Under the pieces are notes generated by a model. The model made no database searches, had not been told where the DNA came from, and worked only from the letters and a program-made list of their open reading frames with translations. A stretch of 64,000 nucleotides of DNA, taken from NCBI GenBank assembly GCA_047639555.1, contig JBLIOE010000001.1:216631-280630 (forward strand), given 5' to 3'. The translations under genes were made by a program, and so were the position numbers. Positions 43,020 through 51,866 of this stretch are shown here, piece after piece. Every line of letters starts with the position of its first letter. Position 1 is the stretch's first letter. The DNA comes from JAJRXC01 sp047639555 (GTDB lineage Bacteria; Actinomycetota; Acidimicrobiia; Acidimicrobiales; Aldehydirespiratoraceae).

Positions 43020-44402
43020 ATGCGTCGACTCTTGGCCATTCTTTTGGCATTCGTTCTCATCGCGGCCGCGTGCGGCGACGACAGCGGCACGGCACCAGCC
43101 GATGCCGAGAGTAATGCCGAAACGTCGGCCGACGAACCAGAGCCGACGGATGAGCCGGCCGACGAGCCCGAACCCGCCGATGACCCAGAGCCGACACCCG
43201 ACATTGAGCTAACCGACTCCTACCGCGGGGTCACCACCGACTCGATCACCATCGGTGTCGCCTACATCGATGCCCAACGCATCAACGAACTGTTCAACAT
43301 CGACCTCGGCATCACCCCGGTCGAAGAGATGTATGCAGCCTGGTCCGCCGCACTCAACGACCGAGGCGGAATCAACGGCCGCGACGTTCTGATCGAATCC
43401 GGCACGTTCCTTCCGGTCGGTGCCGCTGAATCCGATGCCATCTGTCTCGAGTTCATGGAGGACAAGGAGATCTTCGTAGTGATCGGCCAATTCCTCCAGG
43501 ACAACGCACTCTGCATCACTGAAGCCAACGGTCACCCCTACGTCGGCCACTTCGGCGAAACCCCCGAACGTCAGCGTCGCAGCGGCGGTCTGTTCTTCGG
43601 CCTTGAGATCAACCAGGTGAGCCAGCGAGTCGGCGGCACGCAAGCGATGATTGAAGACGGCGTGTTCGACGACAAACGTGTCGCCGTTGTCTGGCAAGAC
43701 CCGACCGACGCTCAATACGCCGAAGCCGTGCTTCCCGTCCTCGCGACCGCAGGCATCAACGTGGTTGAAGAGGTCGAGGTTGGTGCGGCCTCCACCGACG
43801 ACATCGACAACGACGCCAAGTGGGATATCACCATCGAGCGCTTCATCTCTAGCGACATCGACATCATTCTCAATTTGTCGGGCATCGTCGGCGTGCTCGA
43901 CGCAGTGGGCCGCGCCGAATTCGAGGTCGAGATCGCCCACACCAACGGCCAGACCGCCGATGGCACCACCATCATCGAAGAGTCGACCTCATCGGATGAG
44001 GTGCGGGGGCGCTCCTTTGCAGCCACGACCTTCAAGCCGAACCTCGAAGAGTCGCTCGCCGACCCCGAGGTGCAGCGCTGCATCGCCGAGTTCCAGGCCG
44101 CGTTCCCTGACATCGAGCCCGACCTCGAAAATAGCGACTGGGTCGGTGGCTTCACCAACCAGTGTCGGGCCTTCGCCTTCACCGTTCTTGTCCTCGAGAC
44201 CGCAGGCGGCGACATCACACCCGACACATTCGTGAGCGCGGCAGAAGGACTCGGCGAGTTCAGCCTGCCGGCTATGCCCGAGGCATCAATCGGCCCCGAC
44301 AAGCACTCCGCTGGTTCCGCTCTCGTCCGCTACGTCTACGACGTCGAAGGGGCCCAGTACGTTCGTTCCGGCGACTCGTTCATCGGCGCCGAACTCGGCT
44401 GA
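43020..44402 (+). CDS. ABC-type solute-binding lipoprotein (branched-chain amino acid/Leu-Ile-Val-binding fold)
   Basis: 460 aa from ATG 43020 with GGGGGA just upstream. A lipoprotein signal ends in the lipobox IAAAC (Cys about 17). An acidic Pro/Glu/Asp linker (about 30-60) extends it from the membrane. The rest is a type I periplasmic-binding fold: TIGVAYIDAQRINELF, AWSAALNDRGGINGR, FVVIGQFLQDNALC and KRVAVVWQDP. Ligand is unknown. No permease or ATPase genes are adjacent, so it is an orphan receptor or serves a distant transporter. Confidence 0.9.
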   Translation: MRRLLAILLAFVLIAAACGDDSGTAPADAESNAETSADEPEPTDEPADEPEPADDPEPTPDIELTDSYRGVTTDSITIGVAYIDAQRINELFNIDLGITPVEEMYAAWSAALNDRGGINGRDVLIESGTFLPVGAAESDAICLEFMEDKEIFVVIGQFLQDNALCITEANGHPYVGHFGETPERQRRSGGLFFGLEINQVSQRVGGTQAMIEDGVFDDKRVAVVWQDPTDAQYAEAVLPVLATAGINVVEEVEVGAASTDDIDNDAKWDITIERFISSDIDIILNLSGIVGVLDAVGRAEFEVEIAHTNGQTADGTTIIEESTSSDEVRGRSFAATTFKPNLEESLADPEVQRCIAEFQAAFPDIEPDLENSDWVGGFTNQCRAFAFTVLVLETAGGDITPDTFVSAAEGLGEFSLPAMPEASIGPDKHSAGSALVRYVYDVEGAQYVRSGDSFIGAELG

Positions 44403-44403
44403 C

Positions 44404-45453
44404 TCAGCCCACCAACCCGTGCCAACGTTCGCCCATACGGGCGTAGCCGGCGGCATTCGGATGAAGATCGTCGGGTAGATCGGCGTCGTCGGCCTCGCTG
44501 AAGAGGTCGAGGCCGTCGACATACCGGAGGTTGTTGTCGCCGCGAGCCGCTCGGCCCGCGACCACCCCGGCAATACAGTCGCGCATCCAAACAAGGGTGA
44601 GCGAGGCTTCGTCCTCCGGCCAACCGGCATTCGCAAACACGCCCGAGGCATCCACCTGACTCGGTCCCGACCGGGTTTCGAGGAACGGACACCAAACCGG
44701 CGACGCAACCACAATCTCGGTAGAGGGATGCCCCTCGCGGACGACATCGAGAAACCCGTGGAGCGCTGGTTCGAAGGTTCGCTTATTCATCGAGGCCGCG
44801 CCGGCGATGTTGATGCCGACCTTCATACTGATTCGATCGGCCGGGGTCGCGGCGATGTGTCGAGCCACGTAAGGATCGAGGTGGCATTGTCCGCCAAACC
44901 CGAGACTCGTGAGACTCCAGCCCCCGAGTGACGCAGCGATCGCCGGCCATGTTGCGGTGGGCGACGACGCCTCACCGCACTGGCTGATCGAACTCCCGTA
45001 GTGGGTCCACCGAGGGCGAGGATCAGCGTGTGCTCTCTCGACGTCGGCATCGTGGTTGATCTTGAGTGAGATCAGGCGGGTGATGGCGTCGTGCGGCAGC
45101 CAGACCTCGACCTCCGCCATGCGCCCCGGGAGCGAGAATTCCCACCGACCGTTCGACGATCGAACGGATGCCGACACCACGCCATCGACAAGGACATCGA
45201 CCGATGTCGCCTGATCGACAGTGTTCATTCGGAAGACGTTCGTCTCCGCGCGCACTACGAGAGTCGAGGCATCAGTGCGGAACGCGGCACGCACGCCAGA
45301 GGTGACACGCACGATGTATCGCATCATCTCGGCGTGGAGATGGCGATCCGCCCGTGGGAGGCGCGAGAACAGCACACCGCCGCCGTTGCCCCGCCGCACC
45401 TCCGCAACACCTGGGTAGGAAACGGGGCCGTTCATGAGATCAAGCTTCTGCAC
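44404..45453 (-). CDS. SGNH/GDSL-family hydrolase
   Basis: 349 aa (343 if ATG 45435 is used). The first 150 residues form a beta-rich N-terminal domain. The C-terminal SGNH fold shows the nucleophile in HYGSSISQ, Gly in GFGGQ, Asn in KVGINIAG and the Asp-x-x-His in PDDLHPNAAGY. Probable esterase or lipase; no signal peptide is evident. It converges on the lipoprotein gene with a one-base gap and is divergent from the acyltransferase-cNMP gene across 76 bp. Confidence 0.9.
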   Translation of the reverse strand: MQKLDLMNGPVSYPGVAEVRRGNGGGVLFSRLPRADRHLHAEMMRYIVRVTSGVRAAFRTDASTLVVRAETNVFRMNTVDQATSVDVLVDGVVSASVRSSNGRWEFSLPGRMAEVEVWLPHDAITRLISLKINHDADVERAHADPRPRWTHYGSSISQCGEASSPTATWPAIAASLGGWSLTSLGFGGQCHLDPYVARHIAATPADRISMKVGINIAGAASMNKRTFEPALHGFLDVVREGHPSTEIVVASPVWCPFLETRSGPSQVDASGVFANAGWPEDEASLTLVWMRDCIAGVVAGRAARGDNNLRYVDGLDLFSEADDADLPDDLHPNAAGYARMGERWHGLVG

Positions 45454-45529
45454 CCCTCACGTTTAACACGCACTACCCACGGCCCTTGAACGAACTCGCA
45501 CGCCCAAGCGTGATGAGCCACGATGACCT

Positions 45530-46606
45530 ATGGCATTGACGATGGGGTTCGCAACGAGCGGCGATGAGGTCGAGGCGATTCAGTCCCTTCGGTACGACGT
45601 GTACGTGGAGGAGATGGGTCGTTATCAGGGCATAGCGGATCACGAGAATCGTCTGTTTCGTGAACCAGAAGACGGATACAGCACGCTGGCCTACGCCCGT
45701 GATGGCGAGCGCTACATCGCCGCCGCTCGACTGACCTGGGGAGGTACCCCCGAGGGGTTCTCGGCCCGCCAGATCGACCAATATCGACTCACGCCCTTCA
45801 TCGAAGAGCTCCCTGGCAACTTCATGGCCGTCGGCGAACGAGCCATGGTCCGTCCCGAAGCGAGAGGCACGATGGTGCTGCAAGATCTGATCGCTTACTC
45901 GAAGGAAGAACTCAAGCCGCTCGGCGTTGCCGCCGTCTTCAGTGCGTGCGAACCCCACCTCCTGTCGCTCTATATCGGGCAAGGTCAGCAGCCCTATGCC
46001 GACCGCAACATCAACAGCCCAGAGGCCGGCTACCTCGTACCTCTCGTCAATCTTGAGTACGGCGTCGATCCGTTTCTTGAACGCGGCGCGCTTCCGACAT
46101 GTATCCAGAACATCGCCGAGAGCCGCGGCGGCGCGGTGACGGCGCTTTCGCTCACCGCGCCCGAGGACTATCTCGCCATCGTGGAAGCCGCGCTCGCCGC
46201 GGCGGAGCAGCACCGAGTCTCTGCGTTCGACGGGTTCACGCAGGAAGAAACCGATCGCTGTCTCGCTCGAAGCAACGTCATTCAGTGTGATGCTGGGGAC
46301 CGCGTTCTAAAGACGGGAGGTGCGGCGCGCAACGTGTTCGTGGTGCTCGATGGCCTCCTCGAGGCGAGAGCCGCCGACGGCGCGGTTGTGGGTGTGATCT
46401 CTCCCGGCGACGCGTTCGGCGAGACGGCATTTCTCCTGGAGCAGCCCCGGTCACTCGACGTTTTTGCCGCAACCGACGGAGCCCGAGTCCTCAGCCTCAG
46501 CGAGAAGACGCTCCGCACGATGATCGAGGAAGACGCCACCGTGGCCGCGAAGTTTCTGCTGAACCTCTCGAAGATGCTCTGTTATCGACTGGTTCTGGCG
46601 CAGTGA
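45530..46606 (+). CDS. LuxI/FeeM-like N-acyltransferase fused to cyclic-nucleotide-binding domain
   Basis: 358 aa. Residues 1-185 look like the acyl-homoserine-lactone-synthase/FeeM branch of the GNAT fold: IQSLRYDVYVEEMGRY, AAARLTWGG, AVGERAMVRPEARGTMVLQDL and the SACEPHLLSLYIGQG segment. Residues 236-345 form a cNMP-binding domain with SPGDAFGETAFLLEQPRSLD, where G297-E298 and R307 are the ribose- and phosphate-binding positions. The domain order is the reverse of mycobacterial cAMP-regulated acetyltransferases. The next gene, 30 bp on, is a nucleotide cyclase, so cNMP-controlled acylation is the likely role (inference). The acyl donor and acceptor are unknown. Confidence 0.82.
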   Translation: MALTMGFATSGDEVEAIQSLRYDVYVEEMGRYQGIADHENRLFREPEDGYSTLAYARDGERYIAAARLTWGGTPEGFSARQIDQYRLTPFIEELPGNFMAVGERAMVRPEARGTMVLQDLIAYSKEELKPLGVAAVFSACEPHLLSLYIGQGQQPYADRNINSPEAGYLVPLVNLEYGVDPFLERGALPTCIQNIAESRGGAVTALSLTAPEDYLAIVEAALAAAEQHRVSAFDGFTQEETDRCLARSNVIQCDAGDRVLKTGGAARNVFVVLDGLLEARAADGAVVGVISPGDAFGETAFLLEQPRSLDVFAATDGARVLSLSEKTLRTMIEEDATVAAKFLLNLSKMLCYRLVLAQ

Positions 46607-46636
46607 CGGTTCGCTGGGATCGCCTATGGTGCCCCC

Positions 46637-47833
46637 GTGACTGATGCCGCCGCTGAGTCCTACCCGCTCCCCGATCACCCGCTACTCGCCGATGCGGCAG
46701 GGGCCCTACGCGACACCGGCCACTGGGGATTGATCGTCGACGCACGATGGAATCTCGTCTATGTCACCGATGAGATTCGGATGACATTTGGCGGCGGCGC
46801 GCTCGCCTCGTTCGCGATTGGGACGAACTATTTCGGGCCAGAGACCCAAGTCGCCGCCCAAGAGTTTCGCTTCGGTGCCACCTCAAGCGAGCTCTACCGA
46901 TCACAGTTCACCGCTTGCGGCGGCATGTGGCTCGCCGACGCGAGCGGGGATCGTGACGCGCTGCGCGCCGTCGTCGACTCGGCCTTCCTCGACATGATCG
47001 ATGATCTTGTACCCGACAGCTCGGCGATGGTCGGGTTCGACATCCTCGGAACGGGGTTAGACCAGAACGTGGGCGTGAGGATGACGGCGACGCGGATCCG
47101 CGACAGCGACGGTCAAGTCGTCGGAACGGTGATCGTGTCCAAGCCCGCCGTTGGAATGCACATGATCTCGAACCTCGTCTCCAACGCCGACCTCGGCCAC
47201 CTCGAACGAATGCAGCAGGTCCAGGAGGCTGGCCGCCGCTCTGCGGCCGTGCTGTTTGCCGATCTCGAAGGATCGACGCCGCTTTCTCGACGCCTCTCAA
47301 CGGCGGCCTATTTCGCCCTCGGTCGTCGGCTCGTTCGAGCCGCCGATCAATGTGTCGTCGATGCCGGAGGGTTGGTTGGTCGCCACGTCGGCGACGGGGT
47401 CGTAGCGTTCTTCCTCGCCGAAACCGCCGGGTCAGAATCCGCCGCCGTCCGCAGCTGCATCGAAGCCGCACGTGCGCTACGTGAGGCCGTCGACGAGGTC
47501 GCGGTCCGAAGTGAGATCGACCCCACCGATGTGGTCCTTCGATTCGGGCTCCACTGGGGTTCAACCCTCTACGTGGGAAACATCACCACCGCCGGACGAT
47601 CCGAAGTCACCGCACTGGGCGACGAAGTCAACGAAACAGCACGCATCGAAGCCTGCGCCACCGGCGGGCGTGCTCTGGCCTCCAAACACCTCATCGAACG
47701 CCTCGATACCGACGATGCCGCCGCCCTCCGTATCGACCCCGACCGCGTGACCTACACAATCCTCGGCGACCTCCCGTCGGCGACCGAGAAGGCTCGCCGC
47801 GACGCCCCGGCCATCGCCGTCTGCGACATCTGA
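46637..47833 (+). CDS. PAS-like domain plus class III nucleotide cyclase
   Basis: 398 aa, GTG start. Residues 25-170 read as a PAS-like sensor (WGLIVDARWNLVYVTDEIRM). The cyclase homology domain starts near 200: VLFADLEGSTPLSRRL with metal Asp209, GRHVGDGVVAFF with Asp253, and TALGDEVNETARIEAC supplying Asp329, Asn332 and Arg336. The purine-binding lysine position appears to be Arg (G-R-H-V-G-D), so substrate preference should be tested; Asp329 favours adenine. It is soluble. It follows the cNMP-binding acyltransferase by 30 bp and precedes a PhyH gene by seven. Confidence 0.92.
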   Translation: MTDAAAESYPLPDHPLLADAAGALRDTGHWGLIVDARWNLVYVTDEIRMTFGGGALASFAIGTNYFGPETQVAAQEFRFGATSSELYRSQFTACGGMWLADASGDRDALRAVVDSAFLDMIDDLVPDSSAMVGFDILGTGLDQNVGVRMTATRIRDSDGQVVGTVIVSKPAVGMHMISNLVSNADLGHLERMQQVQEAGRRSAAVLFADLEGSTPLSRRLSTAAYFALGRRLVRAADQCVVDAGGLVGRHVGDGVVAFFLAETAGSESAAVRSCIEAARALREAVDEVAVRSEIDPTDVVLRFGLHWGSTLYVGNITTAGRSEVTALGDEVNETARIEACATGGRALASKHLIERLDTDDAAALRIDPDRVTYTILGDLPSATEKARRDAPAIAVCDI

Positions 47834-47840
47834 CACCCCG

Positions 47841-48653
47841 ATGGCCCTGCCGACACTCGACGAGCCCCATGCGGTCTCACCCGAAGCGATTGGCACCCTG
47901 CGAAGCCACGGTCATTGCTGTATCCGATCGCTGGCGTCGGCCGAAGAGTGCGCCGCCTTCCTGCCCGAGGTCCAAGCAGGCGTCGACCGTTGGCATCCCG
48001 AGCCGACACCGATCACCGATCGCGACACCTATGGCCAAGCCTTCCTCCAAGCGATGGCGTTGCGCTCGATTCATAAGCCGACGCGGGGTTTCGTCGAATC
48101 GCCGCGATTCGCGGCAGCTGCGGCCGAGCTCCTCGGCGTCGAAGGAGTGCGGCTCTATCACGATCAGGCCTTGTTCAAGGAGCCTGGAGGCGGCCGCACG
48201 CCATGGCATCAGGACCAGAACTACTGGCCCCTCGACACTGACGACATCGTCACGATGTGGATGCCGCTCGTTGACCTCGACCCCGCCGTTGGATCGATGA
48301 CGTTCCTTGACGGCTCACACCGAGACGGCGATGTCGGCGCCGGCGACATCTCCGACGCTTCCGACGCAGCCATCCAGGCCCGAGTGGATGCGGGTGAACG
48401 AACCACCACCTCCTACGGAGCGCTGAAGGCCGGCGACGCGACCTTCCACAAAGGGTGGACGATTCACTCGGCGGGCCCGAACCCGACGAGCGAGATGCGG
48501 CCAGTCATGACCATCATCTGGTTCGCCGACGGCGCGCGAATCACAGCCCCAACGGGCCCGCAGCAGGAATTCGATCTGGCTACGTGGCTTGACAACGGAA
48601 CGCCGGGCTCCCTCGCCAACAGCGAGAAGAACCCGTTGCTCTGGCCTACGTAG
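47841..48653 (+). CDS. Phytanoyl-CoA dioxygenase (PhyH) family protein
   Basis: 270 aa Fe(II)/2-oxoglutarate oxygenase. His-x-Asp is in PWHQDQNYWPLD (about 117-128), distal His in GWTIHSAGPNP and Arg in EMRPVMTIIW. It is a paralog of the protein at 13550-14398 (shared DQALFKEPGG segment). It follows the cyclase gene by seven bases, so it is probably co-transcribed with the cNMP module and could hydroxylate an acyl group made or used there (inference). Confidence 0.92.
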   Translation: MALPTLDEPHAVSPEAIGTLRSHGHCCIRSLASAEECAAFLPEVQAGVDRWHPEPTPITDRDTYGQAFLQAMALRSIHKPTRGFVESPRFAAAAAELLGVEGVRLYHDQALFKEPGGGRTPWHQDQNYWPLDTDDIVTMWMPLVDLDPAVGSMTFLDGSHRDGDVGAGDISDASDAAIQARVDAGERTTTSYGALKAGDATFHKGWTIHSAGPNPTSEMRPVMTIIWFADGARITAPTGPQQEFDLATWLDNGTPGSLANSEKNPLLWPT

Positions 48654-48703
48654 GTCGCAGCAAGTTCGGCGCCGCCGAAGTTGAGCAACGCGAAGCGTTG
48701 CCC

Positions 48704-50050
48704 TCAGCTGGGGCCGGAGAAGTTGTAGCTGTTGTCGTCTTTCCACGCTTCGGTGAGCGCGGGGTCGGCGGCCGACGTGGGGTTCAACGGGATCTCGAGG
48801 CCGTCGTAGCTCGAGCACTCGGCGCGACCCACAACCATCCAGTGCACTTCATCGGGGCCGTCGGCCAAACGCAGCGTGCGCTGGCCGGTGTACATGCTGG
48901 CGAGCGGTGTCCACTGCGAAACACCAGTGGCGCCATGCATCTGGATTGCCTGATCGATGATGTTGCAGACACGCTCGGGCACCATTGCCTTCACAGCGGA
49001 GATCCAGATGCGGGCTTCCTGGTTGCCCAGAGTGTCCATGGCCTTGGCGGCCCGGAGCACCATCATTCGCATCGCTTCGATCTCGGCGCGAGCACGGCCG
49101 ATGATCTCGGTGTTGCCACCGAGACGAGCCAGAGGCTTGCCGAATCCTTCACGGGACATACCGCGGCGGACCATCAGGTCGAGGGCCTTCTCGGCGGCAC
49201 CGATGCCCCGCATGCAGTGGTGGATTCGGCCCGGGCCGAGACGCAGCTGAGAGATCGCGAAACCTTCGCCCTCGTCCCACAAGATGTTGCTGACGGGAAC
49301 ACGAACGTCGGTGAGACGGATGTGCATGTGGCCGTGGGGCGCGTCGTCCTGGCCAAAGACGTGCATCGGGCCGAGGATCTCAACGCCGGGCGTGTCCATT
49401 GGAACGAGGATCTGCGACTGGCGGCGATGCGGCGGGCCGTCGGGGCTCGTCTGACACATCAGAATCATGATTTTGCAGCGGGGATCGCCCGCGCCAGAGA
49501 TGTAGTACTTCTCGCCGTTGATCAGGTACTCGTCGCCGTCACGCAGGGCTTCGGTACGGACGTTCTTCGCATCCGACGATGCCACGCCGGGCTCCGTCAT
49601 CGCGAAACAGCTGCGGATCTCGCCGCTCAGCAGGGGCTCGAGCCACTGCGCTTTCTGCTCGGGGGTGCCGACGCGCTCGATCACTTCCATGTTGCCGGTG
49701 TCGGGGGCCGAGCAGTTGAGCGACTCGGAACCGAGCGGGTACTTGCCAAGCTCGACGGCCAGGTAGGCATAGTCGAGGTTCGACAGGCCCTGGCCAGTGT
49801 CGGGGAGAAAGAAGTTCCACAGGCCGCGGGCCTTGGCTTCGTTCTTCGCTCCGTCGAGCAGTTCAAGCTGGCGATCGGTGTAGGACCAGCGCTCGACGCG
49901 GCCCTCGCCGGCCTTGTGGAACTCGATCTGCATCGGCTCAACGATGGTCTCGAGGAACTCCACTACCTGTTCGAAGAAGGGACGGCTGGCCTCCGACATC
50001 CGGAGATCGAAGTCGTCCATCGAGGCGGTCTTAAGGGCGCGTGATTCCAT
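48704..50050 (-). CDS. Acyl-CoA dehydrogenase
   Basis: 448 aa flavoprotein of the long-chain/ACAD10-11-like group. FAMTEPGVASSDAKNV (about 155-170) is the FAD/substrate-binding signature; YLINGEKYYISGAGDPRCKI follows, and the C-terminal domain has RLGPGRIHHCMRGIGAAEKA, QMHGATGVSQWTPLASMYTG and LRLADGPDEVH. The catalytic base position is not certain by eye. Role: first oxidation step in fatty or branched acyl-CoA breakdown. It converges on the PhyH gene and is divergent from the TauD-family gene across 65 bp. Confidence 0.95.
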   Translation of the reverse strand: MESRALKTASMDDFDLRMSEASRPFFEQVVEFLETIVEPMQIEFHKAGEGRVERWSYTDRQLELLDGAKNEAKARGLWNFFLPDTGQGLSNLDYAYLAVELGKYPLGSESLNCSAPDTGNMEVIERVGTPEQKAQWLEPLLSGEIRSCFAMTEPGVASSDAKNVRTEALRDGDEYLINGEKYYISGAGDPRCKIMILMCQTSPDGPPHRRQSQILVPMDTPGVEILGPMHVFGQDDAPHGHMHIRLTDVRVPVSNILWDEGEGFAISQLRLGPGRIHHCMRGIGAAEKALDLMVRRGMSREGFGKPLARLGGNTEIIGRARAEIEAMRMMVLRAAKAMDTLGNQEARIWISAVKAMVPERVCNIIDQAIQMHGATGVSQWTPLASMYTGQRTLRLADGPDEVHWMVVGRAECSSYDGLEIPLNPTSAADPALTEAWKDDNSYNFSGPS

Positions 50051-50115
50051 GGCAGTGATACTGCCACTTTCTTTGCGAGATCGACCACTGCGCCTCGCGA
50101 TGTCATCATCGAGAG

Positions 50116-50916
50116 ATGATTACCGTCACCCCGATCGGCTCAGCTCTCGGCGCAACTGTGGAAGGCGTCGAGTTCGCCGGTCTCGCCGTGCGCGACCCCC
50201 ATGCCATCCGCGCCGCCTGGGTCGAGCATGGTGTGATCTTTTTCCCGCAGCTTCACCCCACCCCCGATCAGCAGATGGCGCTGGCGCGTGCTCTGGGCGA
50301 ACCCGAGCCACACGGCGACGACGGTGACGACTCTCGCGAGTACGAACGGGTCGGCGGGCATCGCGAGATCATCGAGATCGCGAATCGGCCCGTGAACCGG
50401 GCCGATTTCTGGCACACCGACGCGACGTTTCGCGAGGAGCCGCCGGCCGGGTCAATCCTTGCGATGCGAGATATCCCGCCGACGGGCGGCGACACGATGT
50501 GGCTGAGTACCGCAGCGGCCTACGACGCGCTGCCAAGCGCGCTGCAACAGATGTGTGACGGCCTCGTCGCTCAGCACGGACATCCGCCGCTCACCGGAAC
50601 CACCGATCACCCCGTGGTGACGGTGCATCCTGATTCCGGGCGCCGAGTGCTCTACGTCAACCGGGCCTGGACCGCACGAATCAAAGGCATGAACCGCACC
50701 TACTCATCGAAGCTGTTGGCCCTGCTCTGCGATTTCGCCGAGCAGCCGGAATGGACAATTCGGTGGAGGTGGTCCCCTGGGGATGTCGCCGCGTGGGACA
50801 ACCGCAGTACTCAGCACTACGCCGTCTACGACTATGGCGACTACCCCCGGATGGGACACCGAATCATTGTGAAGGGCGCTGCCCCTATCGGCCTGAATCC
50901 AGGATCGAGCCGGTGA
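50116..50916 (+). CDS. TauD/TfdA family Fe(II)/2-oxoglutarate dioxygenase
   Basis: 266 aa. The N-terminal ALGATVEGVEFAGL, His-x-Asp in FWHTDATFREEPPAGSIL (about 96-113), TGGDTMW with the 2-oxoglutarate Thr, and the distal His plus Arg in NRSTQHYAVYDY and GHRIIVKG are all present. Family members include taurine, alkylsulfatase (AtsK-type) and 2,4-D dioxygenases, so a sulfonate or sulfate ester substrate is plausible beside the sulfatases in this window (inference). Its 3' end overlaps the convergent lipoprotein gene by 32 bp. Confidence 0.94.
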   Translation: MITVTPIGSALGATVEGVEFAGLAVRDPHAIRAAWVEHGVIFFPQLHPTPDQQMALARALGEPEPHGDDGDDSREYERVGGHREIIEIANRPVNRADFWHTDATFREEPPAGSILAMRDIPPTGGDTMWLSTAAAYDALPSALQQMCDGLVAQHGHPPLTGTTDHPVVTVHPDSGRRVLYVNRAWTARIKGMNRTYSSKLLALLCDFAEQPEWTIRWRWSPGDVAAWDNRSTQHYAVYDYGDYPRMGHRIIVKGAAPIGLNPGSSR

Positions 50917-51313
50917 CCTTGATCGGGTTGAACTCTTCGTCGACCTCAAAGCCGTAGCAGATGACCTCGCGGTCACCCTGGTCCCAGCTATCCGATGTCG
51001 GAAAGATGATCGAGCTGTAGACGACCGATGATTCGAACGGCGCACCGATGGCGGCTTCAAAGCGTTCCAGGCAGCCTTCTTCAAACGACGATGTGCCGAT
51101 GGGGAGGGACTCACCCTCAACGTCCCAGACGGAGTAGACCTCACTCTCGTGCGGCTCGCTGCATTCAACGATCGGCACGTCGGAGATTTCGCCTTCGGCC
51201 TGACCACCGAAGCAGTCGCCGACGCCAAGAGCAAAGACATTGCCCTCGCTTGAACAGCTGGCCGCAAACAGCGATACCACCGAGACGAGTAGTGCGATTC
51301 GGGTGGACTTCAT
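50885..51313 (-). CDS. Lipoprotein with septum-formation-like domain
   Basis: 142 aa from ATG 51313. A lipoprotein signal ends in the lipobox LFAASC (Cys about 20), followed by a domain with VGDCFGG, VPIVECSEPHESEVYSVWDV, GCLERFEAAIG and REVICYGFEV. The GDCF and CSEPHxxEV motifs match the actinobacterial septum-formation (Septum_form) family with paired cysteines. It is anchored outside the membrane; the cellular role is not established. Start choice: longer frames begin in an arginine- and serine-rich stretch without a signal. It overlaps the dioxygenase gene tail to tail. Confidence 0.87.
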   Translation of the reverse strand: MKSTRIALLVSVVSLFAASCSSEGNVFALGVGDCFGGQAEGEISDVPIVECSEPHESEVYSVWDVEGESLPIGTSSFEEGCLERFEAAIGAPFESSVVYSSIIFPTSDSWDQGDREVICYGFEVDEEFNPIKVTGSILDSGR

Positions 51314-51468
51314 GATTCTCACAGTCCTTGCAAGCATGAGGGTTGACTCCTCGCCACCAGTGCTACTCCATCGCAACACACCCTCGGAACAACGTTCGAC
51401 CAAGATCAGTCGGAATTGATGGATACCCGTCGCCGCTCACGCAGCGCGGCGGTAACCTGGAATCTTCC

Positions 51469-51542
51469 GGGGCTGTAGCTCAGTTGGCTAGAGCACCTGC
51501 TTTGCAAGCAGGATGTCGTGGGTTCGATTCCCATCAGCTCCA
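51469..51542 (+). tRNA. tRNA-Ala (anticodon TGC)
   Basis: A 74-base cloverleaf: acceptor GGGGCTG/CAGCTCC with the G3-U70 wobble that marks alanine tRNAs, D-arm GCTC..GAGC, anticodon arm CCTGC-TTTGCAA-GCAGG (anticodon TGC), and T-arm GTGGG-TTCGATT-CCCAT. The CCA end is not encoded. A discriminator A follows the acceptor stem. Confidence 0.97.
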
Positions 51543-51866
51543 CTCCGAAACACCGCGCGGCGGGTCAAGTGATCCGCGAATGAACCGCTGTCTCGAGTAC
51601 AGATGGTCCCAACTTTGTCGCCGTTTGACTCGTGGCGTTCGCGACCCTCGTGGTTGCCGCACAGCTCGCGGCTCACGTCGAAGCGAATCGTGAGTTCCGG
51701 CCGTTCGAGCCCCGCTTAGGCGAATCGGTCGGTGGCCCAGTCGACCTGCGCTTGCTCGCCCTCAGTCAGAGGCTCCACGTCCGAGGCGGCTCCGAGGTGG
51801 GTAGTGGCAGGTCAATGGCCCAAGGACGGCGTTCCTGCCAGATTCGCTTGAATTAGGGTGCGCGCC
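51543..51866. other. Intergenic stretch after tRNA-Ala, no supported gene
   Basis: 324 bp with no convincing gene. On the minus strand about 51702-51807 reads as a coding-like tail (VEPLTEGEQAQVDWATDS) but has no start and opens only after a stop, so it may be a gene remnant. I find no second copy of the tRNA 3' end that would mark an attachment site, and no hairpin terminator that I can be sure of. Confidence 0.5.

Noticed and set aside
48698..50044. 448-codon plus-strand frame opposite the acyl-CoA dehydrogenase
   Set aside because: The minus-strand gene has full family motifs; the plus-strand frame is a mirror of the same codon pattern.
51469..51542. Attachment site at the tRNA-Ala 3' end
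   Set aside because: I found no second copy of the tRNA 3' end in the window and no integrase gene.
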